Part shown: positions 14,133 to 20,023 of the stretch, in pieces
Position numbering within the stretch: the first letter of the stretch is position 1
Layout of the letters: each line of letters begins with the position of its first letter
NCBI GenBank assembly: GCA_900751665.1
Contig: CAADSV010000047.1
Location: 1-26,922, forward strand
Length of the DNA: 26,922 nt
Source: an uncultured Collinsella sp.
GTDB lineage: Bacteria > Actinomycetota > Coriobacteriia > Coriobacteriales > Coriobacteriaceae
Direction: 5' to 3'
The notes under the pieces: model-generated
Database searches by the model: none
Seen by the model: only the letters and a program-made list of their open reading frames with translations
What the model was told of the DNA's origin: nothing
Position numbers and translations under genes: made by a program

Positions 14133-14763
14133 GATAATAGTCCAGCTTCTTTTCGGCGGCGCCCAGCAGCATCTCGACCACAAAGTTAAAGACCCAGTAG
14201 ATCAGCGCCGCAATCGCAAACGGCACCATGCTCACCTGCGAGGCGACCAGCGCCTTGGCCGTCGAGAACATCTCACCCACGCCAATGGCAAACGCCAGCG
14301 ACGTGTCCTTGACCAGCGTGATAATCTCGTTGCCCATCGCCGGCAGAATACGCTTGGCGACCTGCGGCATCACGATATACAGAAACGTCTGCACGCGCGA
14401 ATAGCCCAGCACCTCGGCAGCCTCGTATTGACCGCGCGGAATGGACTGCAAGCCCGAGCGATAGATCTCGGCAAAGTAACCGGCGTAGTTGATGATGAAC
14501 GCCACGACGCACGCCGTCCACTTGGAATCGGGCGTGAGCGAAATGCCAAACACGTAGTACGGGGCAAAGTAGATGGCAAACATCTGCAGCATGAGCGGCG
14601 TACCGCGCATGATCGAAATGTAGATGCGCGCAATCCAGCGAAGCGGCGCGATTTTGCTCATGCGCATAAACGCCACGGGAATTCCCAGCGGAATCGACCC
14701 GAGCAACGTCAGCACAAACAGCTGCAAACTGACCAAGAATCCCTGGCCAAGCATCTGCATCAT
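14125..14763 (-). CDS. Polar amino-acid ABC transporter permease (HisMQ type)
   Basis: About 212 residues from ATG 14763, with roughly five membrane segments. It carries the ABC permease EAA loop (YEAAEVLGYSRVQTFLYIVMPQ) and the HisMQ signature RGTPLMLQMFAIYF. The start is uncertain: TTG 14778 has a GAGAG sequence just upstream and would add five residues, and the frame is open to TTG 14817. The family N-terminus normally begins shortly before the LGQGFLVSLQLF segment, which favours 14763 or 14778. Only one permease is present, so it presumably forms a homodimer with the ATPase. The upstream long inverted repeat (14824-14930) separates it from the binding-protein gene. Confidence 0.9.
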   Translation of the reverse strand: MMQMLGQGFLVSLQLFVLTLLGSIPLGIPVAFMRMSKIAPLRWIARIYISIMRGTPLMLQMFAIYFAPYYVFGISLTPDSKWTACVVAFIINYAGYFAEIYRSGLQSIPRGQYEAAEVLGYSRVQTFLYIVMPQVAKRILPAMGNEIITLVKDTSLAFAIGVGEMFSTAKALVASQVSMVPFAIAALIYWVFNFVVEMLLGAAEKKLDYYHD

Positions 14764-14823
14764 GACCTGAATAGACAACCTAAGCTCTCTTTCGCGACAA
14801 CAGAACAGCAAACCCAATGCTAA

Positions 14824-14930
14824 AGCGGGTTTTCCAGGTGCTCGAGTTTGCCGTGAAAAAGGAGCGCCGCGTACTAAATGTACGCAAGCGACGGTTTGAA
14901 CGGCAAAATCGGGTGCCTGGGAAAGCCGCT
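14824..14930. repeat. Imperfect 31-bp inverted repeat with nested hairpin
   Basis: Arms 14824-14854 and 14900-14930 match at 25 of 31 positions as reverse complements. Between them is a perfect hairpin, GCGTAC-TAAAT-GTACGC (14869-14885). The far arm reaches the stop codon of the binding-protein gene. Folded in the mRNA between the binding-protein and permease genes, it could protect the upstream message and adjust the usual excess of binding protein over permease. Its layout resembles the 15881-16031 element. Confidence 0.7.
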
Positions 14931-15789
14931 ATTTCAGAACCCAGTTGTCGAAGGAAAGACCATAATCTGCATACTTGTCGCACAGGTCCTTAACCGTGCC
15001 GTCATCGTAGAGCGCCTTGAGCGACTCGGTCACGGCATCGGCGGACTTGGTGTCGCCCTTCTTAAAGCCAACAGCGTAGTGCTCGCTGGACAGCGGCTCA
15101 TCAAGCTGCGTATAAGCATCGGGCTTGGCGGCAAGCTGATACTGGGCAATCGAAAGGTCGCAAGCCACGGCATCGACCGCGCCGCTCTCGAGCTGCATAA
15201 ACGCCGTGTTGTACTCACCGATGGTATCGAGCGTGGCAAACGTCGCCGCCAGATCCTTCTGGTCACCCTCAAGCACATCCTGCGCAGCGGAATCGGTCTG
15301 GGTAATCACGGTCTTGCCGGCAAGATCGTCCCAGCTCTTGATGCCTGCATCCTTCTTTACCACCAGCACCTGCTCGTTGAGCATGTACGGCTCGGAGAAC
15401 GTGTAGTCGTCCTCGCGGCCCTCCATGGTAAAGCCGTTCCAGATGCAGTTGATGGCGCCCGAGTTAAGCAGCGTATCCTTGGCATCCCAGTCGATGGCCT
15501 CGTATTTGACCTCCCAGCCCTGCTTATCGGCAACAGCCTTGGCCAGATCGAGATCAAAGCCGGTGTACTCGCCATCGTCGCCCACAAAGCCGTACGGAGG
15601 ATAGGACTTATCAAAGCCCACCACGAGCTTCTTGGACTCCGCAGCGCGCTTCACATCCTTGGCTGCGGCAGAACCGGCAGCAGAGCCCTTGCCGGCACCA
15701 CCGCCGCAACCGACAAGACCAAGGCCCAGCACCGTGGCGAGCGAGCCGGCTAGACCAACAAATTGACGACGAGACATATCGGTATTCAT
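14929..15789 (-). CDS. Amino-acid ABC transporter substrate-binding lipoprotein with Tat-like signal
   Basis: A 286-residue SBP_bac_3 family protein. ATG 15789 is chosen because AGGGGG lies 6 nt upstream; an in-frame ATG at 15810 has no such site. The N-terminus MNTDMSRRQFVGLAG carries a twin-arginine motif (S-R-R-x-F-V), and the hydrophobic core ends in the lipobox LVGC (Cys28). It is thus probably a lipoprotein, possibly exported folded by Tat. The mature part has the family features: VGFDKSYPPYGFVGDDGEYTG near the start, FDLDLAKAVA, FSEPYM and the AVGFKKG hinge region. It binds a polar amino acid; which one cannot be told. It is the first gene of the operon, with a good promoter at 15846-15874. 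Confidence 0.92.
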   Translation of the reverse strand: MNTDMSRRQFVGLAGSLATVLGLGLVGCGGGAGKGSAAGSAAAKDVKRAAESKKLVVGFDKSYPPYGFVGDDGEYTGFDLDLAKAVADKQGWEVKYEAIDWDAKDTLLNSGAINCIWNGFTMEGREDDYTFSEPYMLNEQVLVVKKDAGIKSWDDLAGKTVITQTDSAAQDVLEGDQKDLAATFATLDTIGEYNTAFMQLESGAVDAVACDLSIAQYQLAAKPDAYTQLDEPLSSEHYAVGFKKGDTKSADAVTESLKALYDDGTVKDLCDKYADYGLSFDNWVLK

Positions 15790-15808
15790 GGTATTCCCCC
15801 TTGATGGC

Positions 15809-15826
15809 ACTTTAGTTAGGTAAAGT
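15809..15826. promoter_or_regulatory. Operator-like palindrome in the transporter leader
   Basis: ACTTTA and TAAAGT flank a 6-bp centre between the promoter and start codon of the binding-protein gene. It is suited to repression or mRNA-level control; the binding regulator is unknown. Confidence 0.4.
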
Positions 15827-15845
15827 GAGTCATGTAACGTTCAGA

Positions 15846-15874
15846 ATCATACACTCTACCTTGATAAAGTACAA
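15846..15874 (-). promoter_or_regulatory. Sigma-70-type promoter of the amino-acid transporter operon
   Basis: On the minus strand TTGTAC (plus 15869-15874), a 17-bp spacer and TATGAT (plus 15846-15851) form a good housekeeping-type promoter. It would yield a leader of about 50 nt before ATG 15789. Confidence 0.7.
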
Positions 15875-15880
15875 GGGAGG

Positions 15881-16031
15881 GTTTGCCCGGCGTGGGCGGG
15901 GAGCGGCGCGTAATTAAGTTTCCTGCTCTACAGTCCTGCGCAAGACGGAAAGCACATTAAGTGCTTTCCTTTGCGTGCGGAACTCGCGATAAACTTAATT
16001 ACGCGCCGCTCCCCGCCCACGCCGGGCAAAC
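15881..16031. repeat. Perfect 41-bp inverted repeat with nested hairpin
   Basis: Bases 15881-15921 are the exact reverse complement of 15991-16031. The 69-bp middle contains a second perfect hairpin, GGAAAGCAC-ATTAA-GTGCTTTCC (15947-15969), extended by CGCAA/TTGCG (15939-15943 and 15971-15975). It lies between the divergent transporter operon and RlmD-like gene, within the 349-bp region 15790-16138. It is 6 bp from the transporter -35, so it is unlikely to be only a terminator. GC-rich outer arms give way inward to AATTA. Confidence 0.9.
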
Positions 16032-16138
16032 ATCGTTGGACTTATCACTGACATGAAATAGGCGCTTGCATATCGTCTGCTAACTTGGCACGGTACAATG
16101 CTTTCAGATTTCAATTTGTAAATTAGTGGGGTTAATTC

Positions 16139-17587
16139 ATGGCAGAATCTCGTGCGGAGCGTAAGGCTCGTCGTGCTTTGATCGAGGCGGCTGAGGGGTC
16201 AGAGGAGAAAAAATCTTCTAAGAAATCCAAGTCGTCTCAGGACGCGAAGGGTAAGTCGGCCAAGGGCAAGGCTAAGGCCAAGCGTCCCGGCTCTCGTCGG
16301 AACGAGGATAAGGCATCTCAGACTCGCTCCAAGCACTCGCATAAAGATCGGGTTTCGTCTGCGCGTAAGGCTGTGGACCCCAAGTCTCCCTGTTCGATCA
16401 TGAAAGCTTGCGGTGGGTGCACGGCGCTCAATCGTCCCTATAAGAAGCAGTTGGCAGCTAAGCAGGCTGCTATGGAGGAGCTTTTTGCTGCTCTTTGCGA
16501 GCGTGAGGGTATTAGCGTCGACCCCATTCGCGGTATGGGCGTCACCCTGGGCGACCCGGGTAAATATCCTGCGCCGCGTGGCTTTCGTCATAAAGCTGCC
16601 ACTCCCTTTGCTCCCGGTAAGGAGGGTGCTGTCCGTTGCGGTTTCTTTGAGCGCGGCACGCACAGAATCGTTGCCGTGCCCGAGTGTCCTGTCGAGGCGC
16701 CGGGTACCCGTCAGATTCTCAACGGCATCGCACGCGAAGCTGAGCGGCTGTATATTCCTGCCTTTAACGAAGACAAGCATCTGGGGCTGCTTCGCTATGC
16801 CGTCGTTCGCTGCGGCTGGCGCACCGACCAGATTATGGTCACCCTCGTGACCGCCCAGCGCGACTTGCCGCATGCGCAGGAGTTCTTTGAGGCTGTCGCC
16901 GCACTCGATCCGCATATCGTCACCGTTGCCCAAAACATCAACGGACGCCCCGGCAACGCCATCCTCGGCGAGGAAACCCGTATCGTGTATGGCGCCGAAT
17001 GCATGCGCGACCAGCTGCTCGGCTGCGAATTCGACATCTCCCCCACCGCGTTTTATCAGACCAACCCGCAGCAGACCGAACTGCTCTATCGGCTCGCTAT
17101 CGACGGTATGGATCTGCACCAGGGCGATGTGCTTATGGATGCCTACTGCGGCAGCGGCACCATCGGTCTTTGCGCAGCTAAAGATGCCCAGAACAAGGGT
17201 ATCGGCATTATGCTGCTCGGCGTGGAGCGTAACCCGGCGGGCATTGCCGACGCACGTCGCAATGCCGAGCTCAACGGCCTCACCCGCAGCGCTTGGTTTA
17301 TGGCCGACGACGCCACCGACTACATCCTAGATGCCGCCGACAACAACGAGCGGGTCGATGTCCTTTCCATCGATCCACCGCGCGCCGGCTCTACCCCCGA
17401 GTTCCTCGAAGCTGCCTGCGCGCTTAAGCCGCGCCGCATCACCTATATCAGCTGCAACCCCGTGACTCAAGAGCGCGACCTGCATCAGCTCCTCGACGGA
17501 GGCTATCGCCTGCTCAAGATCACGCCGGTCGACATGTTCCCTCACACCGACCACACCGAAACCGTAGCGGTCCTCGAACGCCGCTAA
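16139..17587 (+). CDS. RlmD/RumA-like 23S rRNA (uracil-C5) methyltransferase
   Basis: A 482-residue SAM-dependent RNA m5U methyltransferase. Four cysteines for a [4Fe-4S] cluster are visible: Cys85, Cys91 and Cys94 (CSIMKACGGC) and Cys183 (VPECPVE). The SAM site is DAYCGSGTIGL (334-344), IDPPRAG is at about 411, and the catalytic Cys439 is in YISCNPVT. QNINGRPGNAILG and AFYQTNPQQTELLY are family signatures. Residues 1-80 are a Lys/Ser/Arg-rich, probably disordered tail in place of a recognisable TRAM domain; it may supply RNA binding. The 5' third uses many T-ending codons (CGT, GCT, TCT), unlike the C-ending codons of the 3' part. The target base (U1939, U747 or both) is not determined. TACAAT at about 16094 is a possible -10. 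Confidence 0.88.
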   Translation: MAESRAERKARRALIEAAEGSEEKKSSKKSKSSQDAKGKSAKGKAKAKRPGSRRNEDKASQTRSKHSHKDRVSSARKAVDPKSPCSIMKACGGCTALNRPYKKQLAAKQAAMEELFAALCEREGISVDPIRGMGVTLGDPGKYPAPRGFRHKAATPFAPGKEGAVRCGFFERGTHRIVAVPECPVEAPGTRQILNGIAREAERLYIPAFNEDKHLGLLRYAVVRCGWRTDQIMVTLVTAQRDLPHAQEFFEAVAALDPHIVTVAQNINGRPGNAILGEETRIVYGAECMRDQLLGCEFDISPTAFYQTNPQQTELLYRLAIDGMDLHQGDVLMDAYCGSGTIGLCAAKDAQNKGIGIMLLGVERNPAGIADARRNAELNGLTRSAWFMADDATDYILDAADNNERVDVLSIDPPRAGSTPEFLEAACALKPRRITYISCNPVTQERDLHQLLDGGYRLLKITPVDMFPHTDHTETVAVLERR

Positions 17588-17615
17588 CCAACCTCAGTAG
17601 ATTTTTGGGACAAGA

Positions 17616-17645
17616 AAGGGGGCGACCCGTCTGGGCCGCCCCCTT
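17616..17645. terminator. Hairpin between convergent RlmD-like and PHP genes
   Basis: AAGGGGGCG (17616-17624) pairs with CGCCCCCTT (17637-17645), with an inner CCC/GGG. The minus-strand exit reads TTTCTTG and the plus-strand exit TTCGCTTGGTTT, so termination is plausible in both directions but stronger for the PHP gene. Confidence 0.7.
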
Positions 17646-17665
17646 CGCTTGGTTTACAAATTTCG

Positions 17666-18487
17666 CTACATCCCCTTGCGCAGGTCGCACACGCCGGCTG
17701 CCGCCATCTCGCGCAGCAGCGTCTCGCGGTCGCGCGTCACGATCAAATCCAGCGGGAAGTGAATCTCGTCGAGCATCTTGCGCGCGTGATCGAGCTTGCC
17801 AATGGCCATGCCAATGTGGGCATCGGTCGACACGCCAATGCCCACGCCCAGCTCGGCGCAGCGCTCGGCGATCATGCGGCATGCGGCCCAATGCTCAGTG
17901 TCGACACCGTGTTCAAGACTATGGTTGTTGATCTCGATAATCTTGTGCTTGGCCTTAGCCGCCAACAGCACCTCGTCGATATCGAACGGCACGCCTGAAC
18001 GCCCCGTGTGACCCAGCATGAACACCTTGGGGTGTTCCAAGGCATTGATATACATCTCAGTCGCCTGGGCCAGCGTCGCGCCCTCAGCAATCTGCGGATT
18101 ATGCACGCTTGCAACCAAATAATCCAAATTACGCGTAACCAAATCGAACAGTGAATGCTGACGGCTGTACGAATCGCCGGCGATATCGAGCGTGACAGGA
18201 GTGTCCTCGCCAAACAGGCTTCCGTCCAGCGAAACGATATCGGCCTCGGCACCACGAAGCACTAGCACGCCGCTCCAAATGCGCGGCCAGATATCCTGGT
18301 TAATAAAGAACTGGAAACTGCGCAGGTCATTGGGGCAAGGCGTAACCATCGAGCTTAAATGATCGGCGGAACCGAGCACCTGAAGGCCGCGCTCTGCCGC
18401 CCAATATACGTTCTCCTCGATGGTTGAATACGCATGCGCAGAGAACATCGTATGGGTATGAATGTCACAAGAAAGCAGGTAGGGCAT
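17666..18487 (-). CDS. PHP-domain metal-dependent phosphoesterase (YcdX-like)
   Basis: A 273-residue PHP-domain protein. Metal-binding residues are visible in DIHTHTMFSAHAYSTIEEN, GSADH, the ASVHNPQ segment, MLGHTGR, EINNHSLEH and the C-terminal STDAHIG. These resemble the YcdX/PHP phosphatase group, which hydrolyses phosphoesters using a tri-metal site. The physiological substrate is unknown. The ATG at 18487 follows AAGGAG by 5 nt. A promoter at 18525-18554 lies in the spacer after the upstream aminotransferase, so it is probably expressed separately or partly co-transcribed. Confidence 0.85.
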   Translation of the reverse strand: MPYLLSCDIHTHTMFSAHAYSTIEENVYWAAERGLQVLGSADHLSSMVTPCPNDLRSFQFFINQDIWPRIWSGVLVLRGAEADIVSLDGSLFGEDTPVTLDIAGDSYSRQHSLFDLVTRNLDYLVASVHNPQIAEGATLAQATEMYINALEHPKVFMLGHTGRSGVPFDIDEVLLAAKAKHKIIEINNHSLEHGVDTEHWAACRMIAERCAELGVGIGVSTDAHIGMAIGKLDHARKMLDEIHFPLDLIVTRDRETLLREMAAAGVCDLRKGM

Positions 18488-18524
18488 CAGGTCTCCTTAT
18501 CTGGCACGGCCGTCGCTTATATTC

Positions 18525-18554
18525 ATTGTACGCATAGCCTTCGATAGTCGTAAA
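18525..18554 (-). promoter_or_regulatory. Promoter of the PHP gene
   Basis: On the minus strand TTTACG (plus 18549-18554), an 18-bp spacer and TACAAT (plus 18525-18530) lie about 38 bp upstream of the start codon. The -10 is good and the -35 fair. Confidence 0.55.
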
Positions 18555-18587
18555 ACCACTCCATCCCAAAGACACAACGTCCATGAC

Positions 18588-18618
18588 AACGGGGTCTGGC
18601 TTAACACCAAACCCCGTT
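18588..18618 (-). terminator. Hairpin after the aminotransferase gene
   Basis: On the minus strand AACGGGGTTTGG pairs with CCAGACCCCGTT (12 bp, one G-U) over a 7-nt loop, 34 bp past the aminotransferase stop. Only GTTGTC follows, so it is a weak terminator or an attenuator ahead of the PHP gene. Confidence 0.5.
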
Positions 18619-18652
18619 TCACGTAAAACATTGTAGGCAGAGCGCTTTACTT

Positions 18653-19837
18653 TTAACGATATTCGTCCGCCAACTGTTTCCAAGCGGGTAGCGAATTGAT
18701 AATCGTTTCGTAACTCACGCAATAGCCCAGGCGGAACCAACCCGGCATACCAAAGCTGTCCGAGGGAACCGCAAGCAACTCATACTTCTTTGCACGCTCG
18801 CAAAACGCATTCGCATCGGGTTCCAGCGCCTTCACCCACAGGTAGAATGCACCATCCGGCTCAACATAGGTGTAGCCGTACTCCGCTAGTGCGTCGGTAA
18901 GCGCGGTGCGGTTGCGCGCATAGGCCTCGACATCGCTCGGCTCATCGATGCAATCGATGATTACGCGCTGGAAGAGTGCCGGTGCGCATACAAAACCTAG
19001 CGTACGGGCAGCACCCGCAACAGCCGGCATCAGACGGGCAGCCTGCGGATTGGTGTTGGGAACCAAGATCCACCCCACGCGCTCGCCCGGCAGCGACAGC
19101 GACTTGGAATACGAGTAGCACACGATGGTGTGCTCGTAGATCGAGGGCACCCAAGGCACCTCGGCACCGTACACAATCTCGCGGTACGGCTCATCCGAGA
19201 TGAGCATAATCGGATTCTCGGGATCGCGCTGAGCGTTGGCCTCGCGCAGAACATTGGCCAGTCGCGTCAGCGTGTCGCATGTATATACGGCACCGGTCGG
19301 ATTGTTGGGAGAGTCAATGATGACGGCCGCCGTCTTATCGCTGATCGCCTTGAGCACGTTGTCCACGCTCAGCTGGAACGTATCTTCATCGGCGAGCGCC
19401 TCAACACACGTACAGCCGGCCTTCTCAATCCAAACGCGATACTCCGGAAAGTACGGGGCGATAACAATAACCTCGTCGCCCGGGTTCGTAACGGCGTTGA
19501 GCGTGCAGGTGAGCGAAGCCGCGGCACCCACCGTCATAAATACGTCTTTGCCCTCATAGCTCGTGCCAAAGCGGCGGTTGAGCGATTCGGCCACAGCGGC
19601 ACGACATTGCGGCAGGCCCGGTGCGGGCGTGTAGCCGTGCAGCTGGTCGCTCGGCAGCTCCAGGGCCTTCTTAATCGACTCAGCCACAGCAGCGGGCGCC
19701 GGAACGCTCGGATTGCCCAGCGAAAAATCGAATACGTTTTCCGCACCGATCTGCGCCTTGCGCTCAAGGCCATAGCTAAAAATCTCACGGATGATGGAGC
19801 TTTCCGCGCCGCGAGCATACATAGTTTCGTTGATCAT
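18653..19837 (-). CDS. PLP-dependent class I/II aminotransferase (aspartate aminotransferase-like)
   Basis: About 394 residues. ATG 19837 was chosen because GAAAGGGG lies 6 nt upstream; the longer frame to 19936 runs into the 19902-19953 palindrome and is not credible. Fold-type I landmarks: DSPNNPTGAVY (Asn178-Gly182), SDEPYREIVYG (Asp215 contacts the PLP ring nitrogen), and the PLP lysine Lys245 in YSYSKSLSLPGERVGW. The C-terminal RLGYCVS contains the carboxylate-binding Arg. The group includes aspartate, alanine and aromatic aminotransferases and C-S lyases; the substrate cannot be fixed by reading. It has no operon partner upstream; the PHP gene follows. Confidence 0.9.
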   Translation of the reverse strand: MINETMYARGAESSIIREIFSYGLERKAQIGAENVFDFSLGNPSVPAPAAVAESIKKALELPSDQLHGYTPAPGLPQCRAAVAESLNRRFGTSYEGKDVFMTVGAAASLTCTLNAVTNPGDEVIVIAPYFPEYRVWIEKAGCTCVEALADEDTFQLSVDNVLKAISDKTAAVIIDSPNNPTGAVYTCDTLTRLANVLREANAQRDPENPIMLISDEPYREIVYGAEVPWVPSIYEHTIVCYSYSKSLSLPGERVGWILVPNTNPQAARLMPAVAGAARTLGFVCAPALFQRVIIDCIDEPSDVEAYARNRTALTDALAEYGYTYVEPDGAFYLWVKALEPDANAFCERAKKYELLAVPSDSFGMPGWFRLGYCVSYETIINSLPAWKQLADEYR

Positions 19838-19901
19838 CTGTTCCCCTTTCGCATAGGCGCTATTGTACGCTTTAGCCGAGCAAAGTGCCGCAGCAATGTT
19901 A

Positions 19902-19953
19902 ATTGGGGACAGACTTAAATGCGTGAAAACGCTCATTTAAGTCTGTCCCCAAT
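19902..19953. repeat. REP-like 20-bp palindrome with GGGGACAG core (R2)
   Basis: ATTGGGGACAGACTTAAATG (19902-19921) is the exact reverse complement of 19934-19953. The loop folds further as GCGT-GAAA-ACGC. The core GGGACAG and the adjacent CTTA match the cores of R1 and R3. Such GGGGACAG palindromes resemble REP sequences moved by Y1-type (RAYT) transposases in other bacteria. No such transposase is encoded here. Confidence 0.8.
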
Positions 19954-19976
19954 CAACAGACGGCCCCATATCGCTC

Positions 19977-20012
19977 AAAAAAAGCCTCCGCAGGTTTCCC
20001 CGCGGAGGCTTT
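19977..20012 (-). terminator. Intrinsic terminator of ftsH
   Basis: On the minus strand AAAGCCTCCGC pairs with GCGGAGGCTTT and leads into seven T residues (plus 19977-19983). It lies 11 bp past the ftsH stop and ends the hpt-ftsH transcript. Confidence 0.92.
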
Positions 20013-20023
20013 CGCCACAAAGA

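Noticed and set aside
18465..18740. A 91-residue minus-strand frame spanning the aminotransferase-PHP gap
   Set aside because: It overlaps both flanking genes, contains a terminator-like hairpin and the PHP promoter, and has no ribosome-binding site.
19838..19936. Upstream extension of the aminotransferase
   Set aside because: It is encoded by the R2 palindrome, and the ATG at 19837 has a strong ribosome-binding site.
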